A DNA stretch of 33,402 bases from Actinomycetes bacterium (GCA_023415515.1 JAEZKH010000110.1:1-33402), one strand, 5' to 3'; shown: positions 8,000-16,152, numbered from the stretch's first letter. The notes: generated by a model not told the origin, from the letters alone. Numbers and translations are program-made.

Positions 8000-8643
8000 C
8001 CGACCACACAGACCCCCGCCTGCAGCCGCAAGCCCGCTACATCCTGCCGTCGTTCATCGAGCATTCGAGCTTCGGCGTCAAAGAGTCCAACCCGTACAAC
8101 AAGCTCTTCGAGGAACGCATCATCTTCCTCGGCGTGCAGGTCGACGATGCCTCGGCCAACGACATCATGGCGCAGCTGCTCGTGCTGGAGTCGCTCGATC
8201 CCGACCGCGACATCACCATGTACATCAACTCGCCCGGCGGCTCGTTCACGTCGCTGATGGCGATCTACGACACCATGCAGTACGTGCGCGCCGACATACA
8301 GACGGTGTGCCTGGGCCAGGCCGCGTCGGCCGCCGCCGTGCTGCTCGCTGCGGGCACGCCGGGGAAGCGCATGGCGCTGCCGAATGCCCGCGTGCTGATC
8401 CACCAGCCCGCGCTGTCGGGCGTCATCCAGGGCCAGTTCTCCGATCTGGAGATCCAGGCCAAGGAGATCGAGCGCATGCGCACGCTGATGGAGACGACGC
8501 TGGCGAACCACACCGGTAAGACGCCCGAGCAGATCCGCAAGGACACCGACCGCGACAAGATCCTGACGGCCGAGGAGGCCAAGGAGTACGGCGTGATCGA
8601 CACCGTACTGGAGTATCGCAAGCTCTCCGCGCAGACGGCGTAG
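7996..8643 (+). CDS. clpP2: ATP-dependent Clp protease proteolytic subunit 2
   Basis: This is the second proteolytic subunit of the mixed ClpP1P2 barrel; in mycobacteria the ATPase partner docks on the ClpP2 ring. The product is 215 residues from ATG 7996, overlapping the clpP1 stop by four bases. The triad is Ser111 (GQAASAAAVLL), His136 (LIHQPAL) and Asp187 (DTDRDK). The N-terminal ~20 residues before the conserved core are a propeptide-like extension, as in other actinobacterial ClpP2 proteins. The operon ends at a long hairpin at 8658-8705 facing the convergent mmuM gene. Confidence 0.97.
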   Translation: MTDHTDPRLQPQARYILPSFIEHSSFGVKESNPYNKLFEERIIFLGVQVDDASANDIMAQLLVLESLDPDRDITMYINSPGGSFTSLMAIYDTMQYVRADIQTVCLGQAASAAAVLLAAGTPGKRMALPNARVLIHQPALSGVIQGQFSDLEIQAKEIERMRTLMETTLANHTGKTPEQIRKDTDRDKILTAEEAKEYGVIDTVLEYRKLSAQTA

Positions 8644-8657
8644 CAACTTTCAGCGAC

Positions 8658-8705
8658 ACTGCGCACAGATCGCGATTCCTCGGAATTCGGCGATCTGTGC
8701 GCAGT
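8658..8705. terminator. Bidirectional hairpin between clpP2 and mmuM
   Basis: ACTGCGCACAGATCGC (8658-8673) is exactly complementary to 8690-8705, a perfect 16-base stem. The loop contains a further ATTCC/GGAAT pairing (8675-8679 with 8682-8686). It lies between two convergent genes, 15 bases past the clpP2 stop and 9 bases past the mmuM stop, so it can terminate both. There is no long T-tract, which is usual for mycobacterial terminators. Confidence 0.7.
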
Positions 8706-8713
8706 TTCGGGGT

Positions 8714-9607
8714 TCAGGGGGAGTGGAGCGTCGCCGACAGCGCCGCGATGTCGTCGGGCATCACCCGGCAGCAGCCGCCGATGATCCGCGCGCCCGCAGC
8801 CGCCCACTGCGACGGCAGTTGTGGACTCCATCGCGACTCGCCGACCCATCTGCGGCCAGGCCCGTCCCATTCCTCGCCGCTGTTCGGGTAGACGACGACG
8901 GGCTTGTCGGTCACCGTCCGCGCGATCTCGATCGCAGGCAGCACGTCGTGGGGCGCGCAGCAGTTCACCCCCACCGCGACGATCTCCGGCACGTCTGCTG
9001 CGACCGCGAACGCCTCCGCCAACGGCTGCCCGGCCCGCGTGTGCACACCGCTGATCGTGTAGCTCAGCCATGCGGGCACACCGAACCGCTGCACGACGCC
9101 GACGACTGCTTCGGCTTCGTCGACATCGGGCACCGTTTCGACGGCCAGCACATCGGCGCCCGCGTCGGCGAGAATCTCCAACCGCGGCCGATGCCACTGC
9201 GCGAGTTGCGCCACAGTGAGCCCGTAGCGCCCGACATACTCCTCGCCGTTGGCCAGGGCAGCGCCGTACGGGCCGACCGATGCCGCGACCCAGCGGCCGT
9301 CGCCGCCGACCTCGTCGCGCGCCTCAACGGCCAGCGACACCGACCGCCGCATCAGCCGCTCGGCGTCGTCGCGGGCGATTCCGCCCGCCGCGAATCCGTC
9401 GAACGACGCCTGGTAGCTCGCGGTCGTCGCGATCACCGCGCCGGCCCGATAAAAGGCCGCGTGAACAGCTCTTATCTCGTCCGGTGCGGCGAAAAGCAGC
9501 CGTGCCGACCACAGGTCGTCGGACAGATCGTGACCCCTGGACTCGAGTTCGGTGGCCAAGCCACCATCGCTCACCAGCACGGTATTGTTGGAGGCTGCGA
9601 ACGCCAC
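8714..9607 (-). CDS. mmuM: Homocysteine S-methyltransferase
   Basis: This enzyme transfers a methyl group from S-methylmethionine or S-adenosylmethionine to homocysteine, making methionine in the cytoplasm. The product is 297 residues, the usual size for MmuM. It opens with the family motif SDGGLATELE (13-22). It carries the zinc-binding cysteines in VNCC (Cys216/217) and GGCC (Cys279, Cys280). The start is a GTG at 9607 without a strong ribosome binding site; a GTG at residue 10 is an alternative. Its position between clpP2 and clpX matches the mycobacterial order I recall (Rv2458 between clpX and clpP2 in M. tuberculosis). It converges on clpP2. Confidence 0.93.
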   Translation of the reverse strand: MAFAASNNTVLVSDGGLATELESRGHDLSDDLWSARLLFAAPDEIRAVHAAFYRAGAVIATTASYQASFDGFAAGGIARDDAERLMRRSVSLAVEARDEVGGDGRWVAASVGPYGAALANGEEYVGRYGLTVAQLAQWHRPRLEILADAGADVLAVETVPDVDEAEAVVGVVQRFGVPAWLSYTISGVHTRAGQPLAEAFAVAADVPEIVAVGVNCCAPHDVLPAIEIARTVTDKPVVVYPNSGEEWDGPGRRWVGESRWSPQLPSQWAAAGARIIGGCCRVMPDDIAALSATLHSP

Positions 9608-9875
9608 GTCGCAACTCTACGATCTGCTCGCAGACGTCTCTCGGTCCGGTAACGGCGGCGACACGCCAGGGACACGGCGGTGCGTCATGGGGGTCGTGGG
9701 ACGCGTGAGGCGATATGTTTTGCATGCTCTGCAACTACAGCTGAATACCACCGACGCGATTCGGCTTTATCGGTCGCACCGCGCCGGAATGAGCGGGTAG
9801 CGTCGGGTAAACGCCCGAAGCGGCCTGAAGACTTTTGACTCTGCACGACCGACAGGAAGTAGGGACTTCACCACC
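9608..9875. promoter_or_regulatory. Divergent promoter region of mmuM and clpX
   Basis: This 268-base region lies between divergent mmuM and clpX and must contain both promoters. A short forward frame at 9552-9800 overlaps the mmuM start and has no support as a gene. A weak ribosome binding site (TAGGGA) lies about 10 bases before the clpX ATG. I cannot assign the -35/-10 boxes reliably. Confidence 0.4.
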
Positions 9876-11156
9876 ATGGCGCGTATCGGAGACGGCGGTG
9901 ACCTGCTGAAGTGCTCGTTCTGCGGGAAGAGTCAGAAGCAGGTCAAGAAGCTCATTGCGGGCCCTGGTGTCTATATCTGTGACGAGTGCATCGACCTCTG
10001 CAACGAGATCATCGAAGAGGAACTGGCCGACGCCGACGACGTAAAACTCGACGAGCTTCCCAAGCCCGCGGAAATCCGCGAATTCCTCGAGGGCTATGTC
10101 ATCGGGCAGGACACTGCCAAGCGAACGCTGGCCGTGGCCGTCTACAACCACTACAAGCGCATCCAAGCCGGCGAGAAGACGCGCGACTCGCGCTCGGAGC
10201 CCGTCGAACTGGCCAAGTCCAACATCCTGATGCTCGGGCCGACCGGATGCGGCAAGACCTACCTGGCGCAGACCTTGGCCAAGATGCTCAATGTCCCGTT
10301 CGCCATCGCCGACGCCACCGCGCTGACCGAAGCCGGCTACGTCGGTGAGGACGTCGAGAACATTCTGCTCAAGCTGATCCAGGCCGCCGACTACGACGTG
10401 AAGCGTGCCGAGACCGGCATCATCTACATCGACGAGGTCGACAAGATCGCCCGCAAGAGCGAGAACCCGTCGATCACCCGCGACGTCTCCGGCGAGGGCG
10501 TGCAGCAGGCGCTGCTGAAGATCCTCGAGGGCACGCAGGCCTCGGTGCCGCCGCAGGGCGGCCGCAAGCATCCGCATCAGGAGTTCATCCAGATCGACAC
10601 CACCAACGTGCTGTTCATCGTCGCGGGTGCGTTCGCCGGTCTGGAGAAGATCGTCTCCGACCGCGTCGGCAAGCGCGGCCTGGGCTTCGGCGCGGAGGTG
10701 CATTCCAAGGCCGAGATCGACACCCAGGATCACTTCGCCGAGGTGATGCCAGAGGACCTGATCAAGTTCGGGCTGATCCCCGAGTTCATCGGCCGGCTGC
10801 CCGTCGTGGCCTCGGTGACCAACCTCGACAAGGAATCGCTTGTCAAGATCCTGTCCGAACCGAAGAACGCGTTGGTCAAGCAGTACACCCGGCTGTTCGA
10901 GATGGACGGCGTCGAGTTGGAGTTCACCGACGAGGCGCTCGAGGCCATCGCCGATCAGGCCATCCACCGCGGGACGGGCGCCCGCGGCCTGCGCGCGATC
11001 ATGGAGGAAGTCCTGCTGCCGGTGATGTACGACATCCCCAGCCGCGACGACGTCGCCCGGGTGGTCGTCACCAGGGAGACCGTCGAGGACAACGTGCTGC
11101 CGACGATCGTCCCGCGCAAGCCGTCCCGCCCCGAGCGCCGCGACAAGACCGCCTGA
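9876..11156 (+). CDS. clpX: ATP-dependent Clp protease ATP-binding subunit ClpX
   Basis: ClpX is the AAA+ unfoldase that recognises tagged proteins and threads them into ClpP1P2. The product is 426 residues from ATG 9876. The N-terminal zinc-binding domain has Cys13, Cys16, Cys35 and Cys38. Walker A is GPTGCGKT (121-128) with Lys127. Walker B is IIYIDEVDK with Asp186-Glu187. The pore-region motif GRKHPHQEF and the ClpP-docking loop around GLGFGAEV are present; the loop has Leu-Gly-Phe rather than Ile-Gly-Phe. The C-terminal small AAA domain carries the sensor-2 region GTGARGLRAIMEE. It has its own promoter region, separate from clpP1P2. Confidence 0.98.
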   Translation: MARIGDGGDLLKCSFCGKSQKQVKKLIAGPGVYICDECIDLCNEIIEEELADADDVKLDELPKPAEIREFLEGYVIGQDTAKRTLAVAVYNHYKRIQAGEKTRDSRSEPVELAKSNILMLGPTGCGKTYLAQTLAKMLNVPFAIADATALTEAGYVGEDVENILLKLIQAADYDVKRAETGIIYIDEVDKIARKSENPSITRDVSGEGVQQALLKILEGTQASVPPQGGRKHPHQEFIQIDTTNVLFIVAGAFAGLEKIVSDRVGKRGLGFGAEVHSKAEIDTQDHFAEVMPEDLIKFGLIPEFIGRLPVVASVTNLDKESLVKILSEPKNALVKQYTRLFEMDGVELEFTDEALEAIADQAIHRGTGARGLRAIMEEVLLPVMYDIPSRDDVARVVVTRETVEDNVLPTIVPRKPSRPERRDKTA

Positions 11157-11166
11157 CGGCGATTAC

Positions 11167-12225
11167 CTACCGCTCGCGTGTCACAACGTAGAGCGGCGTA
11201 CCGAGGATGAACCGCTTGTGCGGCGAATCCGGCCACTCGCGCGACAATGTCAGAGCTTCGACGAGCGCCGCTCCGCTGAGCTGGCGAGCCGCTCGCCGCG
11301 CGAAGTCGATACTGTGGTACTTCAACATCAAATCGTAGACAGACCGAACATCCGCCTGGCTGCGTTCTGAGCGAGATCTGCCGAGGAACTCCCGGATACC
11401 GTCGCGTTCCTGCGCAGTGCACGCGTTCATCAGATGGATGAGCATCAATGTGCGCTTGCCTTCCCACAGGTCTCCGCCGATCTCCTTCCCGTAGGTTGCG
11501 AAATCCCCCGTGAGGTTGAGGATGTCGTCTTGAATCTGGAAAGCTGCGCCGACGTACCACCCGAAACGGTGGAACTGCGTTTGGGTGTGCAGCGCACCTT
11601 TGACCAGGATGGCGCCCACCGTCAACGGGAAGATGAACGAGTACCACGACGTCTTCTTCAGGCACATGTGCAGATAGTCTCGCGCGGTCAGATCACACAC
11701 ATTGTCGCGGATCCAGCCGATCTCGATCGCCTGCCCCTCGAGGGAATGCCGCATCATCAGGGCGGTCTGTTCGAAGACACGCCAGCTGGTATCAGGGCCG
11801 AGCACGCGTCGATTCTCCATCAGACGCTGCAGGGCAAGCAGATACGTTGCATTGCCTGCGTTGACCGCGACGCCGACGCCGTACTCCGTGTGCAGCGTGG
11901 CGCCGCCTCGACGCGCAAGACTTTCGTCCTGGACGTCGTCGTGGATCAGGAAGCCGTTGTGCAGCAATTCAATAGCTACGGCGGACCGTAGGGCGCGCCG
12001 CTGGTCGCCGCCGAGTGCAGCACAGACTGCCAAGCACAACGCGGGACGTAATCCTTTGCTGGCACGGCTCGGGTAGACCGAAACGAGATCATAAAGGTAG
12101 GGCGGGCCTCCGTCGGGAATCGCCTCTCGCAACGCGGAGTTCGTCGTGGCGCTGTACTCGGACAGCATCTCCTCGAAGAACTCCGCGTTACGTCGAGAAT
12201 CGTTGTGGGCTATCGGCCCGCTCAT
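11167..12225 (-). CDS. Polyprenyl / geranylgeranyl diphosphate synthase
   Basis: This is a trans-isoprenyl diphosphate synthase that condenses isopentenyl diphosphate with allylic primers. The product is 352 residues from ATG 12225. The first Asp-rich motif is DDVQD (96-100), preceded by LLHNGFLIH. The second is DDILN (233-237), with Asn in place of the usual last Asp, a variation also seen in eukaryotic-type GGPP synthases. The conserved GKEIGGDLWEGKRTLM block (246-261) follows it. Chain length cannot be read safely; Phe92 is four residues before the first motif. It is the last gene of a three-gene operon, 6 bases after the small helical protein and downstream of a prenyl-reductase-like gene. 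Together they suggest synthesis of a reduced prenyl lipid. Confidence 0.85.
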   Translation of the reverse strand: MSGPIAHNDSRRNAEFFEEMLSEYSATTNSALREAIPDGGPPYLYDLVSVYPSRASKGLRPALCLAVCAALGGDQRRALRSAVAIELLHNGFLIHDDVQDESLARRGGATLHTEYGVGVAVNAGNATYLLALQRLMENRRVLGPDTSWRVFEQTALMMRHSLEGQAIEIGWIRDNVCDLTARDYLHMCLKKTSWYSFIFPLTVGAILVKGALHTQTQFHRFGWYVGAAFQIQDDILNLTGDFATYGKEIGGDLWEGKRTLMLIHLMNACTAQERDGIREFLGRSRSERSQADVRSVYDLMLKYHSIDFARRAARQLSGAALVEALTLSREWPDSPHKRFILGTPLYVVTRER

Positions 12226-12231
12226 GATTTT

Positions 12232-12762
12232 CTAGACCGAGGGCGGGGTCTTGGGCTCTTCGCCGGCGACGTCACGTTTGGGCAGGTTTCGTTCGATGAG
12301 CTGATTGGCGATCTCGGTGCCCGTCCCGACCAGACCGACCGCGAGATCCAGCAAGTTGTGCACGTTGGACATCAATCGGTTTGTCAGCTCGACGTTCTCG
12401 TCGCTTCGGAGCTCTACGATCTGCTGATCGACGAGGCCGACCAACTCGTGCCCGTCGTTCTGGAAGCGCTGCAGAGCTTCCTTGAAATCGCTTGAATCGA
12501 TGCGGCGTTCGTTGTCGAACCGCTCCTGCATATTCTTGGCGGTGACGATGCCGATGGCCATCTCTTCATCCAATACCGCACCTGCCTCCTTGATGATCTG
12601 GCTGGTGGCGCTGCTGATCTGACCGATCGGACTGTCTTGTGAGATGGAATCGCGGGTCCTCGTTCCGGCGGTCTTGTTCGCCGGCTTGCTGCGCGTCTTG
12701 CCCTGAGGCTTGCTCTGCGCCTTGCGGCTAGTGGTCGACTTTTTGGCTGGTGCGCTCGCCAT
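12232..12762 (-). CDS. Basic-tailed helical protein of unknown function in the prenyl operon
   Basis: The product is 176 residues from ATG 12762, with GGAGAG four bases upstream. The first ~45 residues are low-complexity Lys/Ser/Thr/Arg/Ala, like a histone H1-type or nucleic-acid/anionic-surface-binding tail. The remaining ~110 residues are predicted alpha-helical, with amphipathic heptad-like stretches such as NVHNLLDLAVGLVGTGTEIA near the C-terminus. The overall pattern recalls phasins and other lipid-granule or membrane-surface proteins, but I see no motif that proves it. The start overlaps the 3' end of the flavoprotein gene by 35 bases and the stop lies 6 bases before the prenyl synthase, so all three should be co-translated. 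Function unknown. Confidence 0.75.
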   Translation of the reverse strand: MASAPAKKSTTSRKAQSKPQGKTRSKPANKTAGTRTRDSISQDSPIGQISSATSQIIKEAGAVLDEEMAIGIVTAKNMQERFDNERRIDSSDFKEALQRFQNDGHELVGLVDQQIVELRSDENVELTNRLMSNVHNLLDLAVGLVGTGTEIANQLIERNLPKRDVAGEEPKTPPSV

Positions 12763-14260
12763 GAGCCTCTCCGTTCGATCGTTGTGTGGGTGCGATGAGG
12801 TTCCAGGCTCTCGCGGCGAGTTCGAGAACCCACCGCTCGGAGCTGGCCTGGTCCTGCAGCATCGTGGAGGCAACGCCGATGGCAAATTCTGTGGCGTCAA
12901 TGCCGGCACGAAGCAATCCATTTGCGGTCAGCGGTGCAGTGGCTGCCTGCTTGCCCGCGCGCACCGCGCCTTGCTCGACCGTCTTCCGCGCGATGTCGAG
13001 GTCGATGACGTCGCGGGCGGGGACGATGCCCGCAAGCACGCCTCCGACCACACGCGCATAGTCATGGTCTGCCGCGGCCCGTCCGACGATCACCCGCAGG
13101 GCTCGCAGCCAAATCGGGTTCAGACTCTGGTTGCGAATCAGCTGAACCAGTGCGCGCGTCAGCTGGAAGTCGCGACCGAGCTCTTCGGCAACTCGTCGTG
13201 CGTAGGGTTGCAGCGCCGTCGCCGAGAAATCGTGCGTCGTGCAACCCAGGATCGTCTCGGCCGCCCATATCCCGCTGAGCAACGCATACTGAATGCCCTC
13301 GCCGTTGAGCGGGTTGATCAAGCCTGCGGCATCTCCGACCAGCAGGGTGCGGTCTCCCACCAGCGGGCCCTCTCCGTAAGTGGTGAGGGGCCAACCCACC
13401 ACGTTGGTGAGCGACCGGGCGGCACCGAGCCGCTGCTTCAGGGCCGTGTCGGTGGCAATCATGTGCTCTAGCTGAGTTCTGAGATGTTCACCGCCGGCAG
13501 GCAACGTGTTCCGCAACACCCCGAGCCCAACGTTGGCGGCGCCACCGCCGATCGGGAACAGCCAGCAGTAGCCGGGGAAACTGGCACCGGAGAAATACAG
13601 GTCGGCTTGATCCGATGGACCCTGTACGCCGTCGAAGTAACCGCGCACCGCGACGATTCGGTCGTCATCGGCAGGTCCGCGACCGCGTAGTTGACGTGCG
13701 ACCGCTGATGTACTTCCGTCGGCTCCGATCAACACGCGCGCGGTGATCTGGAGGTCGGCGTGGTCGTGACGGACCGATGCGCGAACGTGGTCCGGCTCGA
13801 CGTCGAAGGAGACGAGTCGGCAGTTCGGCCGAATGTCAGCGCCGACCGAGCGCGCCCGATCGAGCAGTATGTGGTCTAACGTCTTGCGGGGAATCACGCG
13901 GCTCACCGGCATGCCGGCTGGGATCGGGATCGGTTGGGCGAGCAGGTGTGCGCCGTCCAGGAAGACCGCGGCATCGCGGATGCGGTTGCTCCGCGACACT
14001 GCGTGTTTTCGACCGACTCCCAATGCGTTCAGCTGCTGCAGCGCAAGTGGGCTTACGAAATCGCCGCAGACTTTGTCGCGGGGGAAGACTTTCTGGTCGA
14101 CGACGACGGTACGCAGACCCGCCTGCGCCGAGGTTATGGCTGCGGCCGCACCAGCCGGACCTCCACCCGCGACGAGAACATCGCAATCGACAGACCGAGG
14201 AGTACCCGCACCGGACGAGCCCGGTGTGAAGGTTGTTTCCGCGCGGGCGGAACTTCGCAT
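12728..14260 (-). CDS. Geranylgeranyl reductase-family FAD-dependent oxidoreductase
   Basis: This family reduces isolated double bonds of prenyl chains, for example MenJ acting on the menaquinone tail or archaeal digeranylgeranyl lipid reductases. The product is 510 residues from ATG 14260. A Rossmann FAD motif GGGPAG lies at 32-37. The family block RDKVCGDFVSP with Cys65 follows at 61-71. The second FAD motif GDAAGLINPLNGEGI lies past the middle. It is about 100 residues longer than a typical ~400-residue member, the excess being a C-terminal helical extension. There is no Shine-Dalgarno site, but a TATGAT box lies nine bases before the ATG, suggesting a leaderless transcript. It heads the operon with the helical protein and prenyl synthase. 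The substrate is inferred only from the neighbours. Confidence 0.85.
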   Translation of the reverse strand: MRSSARAETTFTPGSSGAGTPRSVDCDVLVAGGGPAGAAAAITSAQAGLRTVVVDQKVFPRDKVCGDFVSPLALQQLNALGVGRKHAVSRSNRIRDAAVFLDGAHLLAQPIPIPAGMPVSRVIPRKTLDHILLDRARSVGADIRPNCRLVSFDVEPDHVRASVRHDHADLQITARVLIGADGSTSAVARQLRGRGPADDDRIVAVRGYFDGVQGPSDQADLYFSGASFPGYCWLFPIGGGAANVGLGVLRNTLPAGGEHLRTQLEHMIATDTALKQRLGAARSLTNVVGWPLTTYGEGPLVGDRTLLVGDAAGLINPLNGEGIQYALLSGIWAAETILGCTTHDFSATALQPYARRVAEELGRDFQLTRALVQLIRNQSLNPIWLRALRVIVGRAAADHDYARVVGGVLAGIVPARDVIDLDIARKTVEQGAVRAGKQAATAPLTANGLLRAGIDATEFAIGVASTMLQDQASSERWVLELAARAWNLIAPTQRSNGEAHGERTSQKVDH

Positions 14261-14269
14261 AGCGCGACG

Positions 14270-14275
14270 ATCATA
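14270..14275 (-). promoter_or_regulatory. Candidate -10 box for a leaderless prenyl operon transcript
   Basis: TATGAT on the reverse strand ends nine bases before the ATG at 14260. A start site six to ten bases downstream would fall at or just before the ATG, giving a leaderless or near-leaderless mRNA, common in mycobacteria. No ribosome binding site is visible. The -35 position has no clear consensus. Confidence 0.45.
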
Positions 14276-14357
14276 TGACTGGAATTTCGAGTTCGGGCGC
14301 GAATAGCAGGCCCGATGCTCCGGTCTCCTTGCAAGGATTGCGCACGCTCGCGGTTGA

Positions 14358-14597
14358 ATGGGATCTGTGCCCGAGGATCTCGTCGTCCGCGTCAAACCTG
14401 GCAGTCACAAGGGGCCGTTGGTCGAAACCGGCGCGGACGGCGTGCTGACCGTCTACGTCCGCGAGCGTGCCGTCGACGGTAAAGCCAACGAGGCTGTCGT
14501 CCGCGTGCTCGCACAACACTTCGACGTGCCGCGTAGTCGCGTGACCCTCGCGTCCGGCGCGACGTCGCGCATCAAGCGGTTTCGTATCGCTCAGTAG
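14358..14597 (+). CDS. DUF167 / YggU-family (UPF0235) small protein
   Basis: The product is 79 residues. The sequence follows the DUF167 pattern throughout: VRVKPGSHKGPLVE near the N-terminus, then VYVRERAVDGKANEAVVRVLA, then SRVTLASGATSRIKRFRI at the end. Family members are small alpha/beta proteins of unknown function found across bacteria and eukaryotes. ATG 14358 is used; GTG 14367 is an alternative, and neither has a strong ribosome binding site. It is divergent from the prenyl operon and convergent with the SCP2-like gene. Confidence 0.88.
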   Translation: MGSVPEDLVVRVKPGSHKGPLVETGADGVLTVYVRERAVDGKANEAVVRVLAQHFDVPRSRVTLASGATSRIKRFRIAQ

Positions 14598-14600
14598 CTG

Positions 14601-14662
14601 GCGAGCGTGCCCAGAACGTCGGCTTTTTGCGGCGTGTCGGGCAGCAGACACGCACTGTCGCG
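14601..14662. repeat. Intergenic hairpin-bearing repeat, copy 1
   Basis: This region between convergent genes contains GCGTGTC (14632-14638) and its complement GACACGC (14647-14653). It shares the opening GCGAGCG, the central GCGGCGTGT, the CAGACACG and the closing GTCGC with the element at 21049-21110. It probably acts as a terminator for the DUF167 and SCP2-like genes. Confidence 0.5.
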
Positions 14663-14665
14663 GAG

Positions 14666-15145
14666 TCAAACTGCCACGGGCACCGCCGAGTTCGCCGGGA
14701 AGCTCGTCGGCACCTTGGCGATGAGCGCCAGGCACTCCACGAAGAAGTAGATCCCCTTGAAGAATTCGAGGAGATCTCCTTCCTCGAGGAGCAGCTTGCG
14801 GTACATCACGGTTCGCAAGGCGTCGTACCCCTCTAACAACGCCTTCCAGTCGTGATAGTCGGCCGCAAGCACATAGGTGGCGATGACCGGTTCCGTGTCG
14901 TCGAGCACCCGGCCTTCGCGAACGAACCCGCCGTCCCACGCGACGACGAGATAGCGTGTCCCGCCGCCTAGTTCGGGCGGCAGATTACGCGCGGCCAGCG
15001 CCCACGACGCGGAATACGCGGATCGGACGAGGCGGTAGAACTCCCAATACTCCGGCAGCTTCCCGGCGAGCGCCTGCTCGTCGGGGCCGGCGTTCAAGGC
15101 CTCTCGGACGTCGTCGGCCCACTGGTCGCTGAGGAACATCGACAC
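14666..15145 (-). CDS. SCP2 sterol-carrier-like small protein coupled to the R2lox-like gene
   Basis: The product is 159 residues if started at GTG 15145, which has GGAGG six bases upstream; the internal ATG at 15139 is the alternative. No signal peptide or membrane helix is seen. The central part (YLVVAWDGGFVREG, then ATYVLAADYHDWKALLEGYDA, then the region around MYRKLLLEEGDLLEFFK) resembles an SCP2 sterol-carrier fold, in which a sheet and helices form a lipid-binding tunnel. The match is from pattern only. The start lies 2 bases after the stop of the R2lox-like gene, so the proteins are expressed together. A role in presenting or accepting a lipid-like substrate for the diiron protein is plausible but unproven. 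Confidence 0.6.
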   Translation of the reverse strand: MSMFLSDQWADDVREALNAGPDEQALAGKLPEYWEFYRLVRSAYSASWALAARNLPPELGGGTRYLVVAWDGGFVREGRVLDDTEPVIATYVLAADYHDWKALLEGYDALRTVMYRKLLLEEGDLLEFFKGIYFFVECLALIAKVPTSFPANSAVPVAV

Positions 15146-15147
15146 GA

Positions 15148-16152
15148 TCAGCCTCCCGCCAGCACCGGCTCGATCTGCACAAGAAGATCTTCGAGTTCCT
15201 GCGACAGCGAGATGCCGACATCGTTGCACTTGCGGCGCAGCTGCTGAATCAACAGGACTCTCACCTCGTCCTCGGTCCAGCCCAGCGGCTCGTAGTACAG
15301 CTTGCGGCTGGACACCCCGCTGATGGTCAGGATCGCGCGCAGGGTGTCGTGGATCTCCGTCAGCATCGTCGGGTCGCGGCGCACCGCATCCTGCAGATAC
15401 CTCATTCCGCCCTGCACGTGTCGCGACTCGTCACGGCACGTCGCGGTGAACCCGGTGTAGTAGGCCGGCAGGAATCCGCGCCACCGCGCATACGAGAGCG
15501 TCACCTTCATGACCGACAGCGCCAGCACTCCCTCGATCCACAGGAAATAGGTCGTGCCGTAACGGACACGGGCGCGTTGGTCGTACGGGTTCCGCCGCAA
15601 CTCGTCGGCCTGGTAGGCGAGCAGACCGAACGGACCGACGAAGGTCTCCTGCACCCACGGGAAGGACTGGTCGAGCACCGCCATGATGTCGGCGCCTTGC
15701 AAGCCGACGACCTCCCGGTAGAAGCGGTCGAAGAAGACGGTGTGCCGCGCTTCGTCCTCGATCTGTGCGGCGATGTGGAGCTTCTCCTCCTCCGACGCAC
15801 CCATCATGAACACCGGCAATTCGATCTCGACCTGGCGCTCGCCGTGGTGAAAACCGGAAGCAATGCCGATGAACGACTCCCGCTCGTCCTCGGTCATCTT
15901 CTCGGTCCAGTCGATGCGGTCTTGAGCGAAATCGAGTTCGTAGACGTCCCACCGCTGTTTGAGGTATTTCTTGTAGAGCGTGACGAAGTCGGGCAGCTTA
16001 CGCAGACCGTGGTGGACGTGCTCGATCACGTCGTCGATGTCGACGGTCCGGATGTCCTTGAGCTCTCGCCGCTCGATGTCGGCGATTTCATGCTCGCTGA
16101 GGCTTCGTGGTCCTTCGTGCAGCACCGCCGTCGGCGTCTTCAACTCGGTCAT
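15148..16152 (-). CDS. R2-like ligand-binding oxidase-type diiron/Mn-Fe protein
   Basis: The product is 334 residues from ATG 16152, with AAGGGAG four bases upstream. It is an all-helical ferritin-like protein related to ribonucleotide reductase R2. Metal ligands can be placed as Glu105 (HHGERQV), Glu134 and His137 (EDEARH), Glu207 (LWIEG), and Glu242 and His245 (RDESRH). Val108 lies three residues after the first Glu and Tyr202 five residues before the fourth ligand. These are the positions of the Val-Tyr cross-link partners known in R2lox proteins such as M. tuberculosis Rv0233. R2lox proteins hold a Mn/Fe cofactor and a long-chain lipid ligand; their physiological reaction is not established. 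It is therefore unlikely to be a true NrdB/NrdF. It is coupled to an SCP2-like gene. Confidence 0.82.
   Translation of the reverse strand: MTELKTPTAVLHEGPRSLSEHEIADIERRELKDIRTVDIDDVIEHVHHGLRKLPDFVTLYKKYLKQRWDVYELDFAQDRIDWTEKMTEDERESFIGIASGFHHGERQVEIELPVFMMGASEEEKLHIAAQIEDEARHTVFFDRFYREVVGLQGADIMAVLDQSFPWVQETFVGPFGLLAYQADELRRNPYDQRARVRYGTTYFLWIEGVLALSVMKVTLSYARWRGFLPAYYTGFTATCRDESRHVQGGMRYLQDAVRRDPTMLTEIHDTLRAILTISGVSSRKLYYEPLGWTEDEVRVLLIQQLRRKCNDVGISLSQELEDLLVQIEPVLAGG

Noticed and set aside
9552..9800. An 82-residue forward frame before clpX
   Set aside because: It overlaps the mmuM start and the clpX promoter region and has no domain or clear start signal.
15148..16152. Annotation of the diiron protein as ribonucleotide reductase beta subunit
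   Set aside because: The Val/Tyr pair and ligand spacing match R2lox proteins and no alpha subunit gene is nearby.
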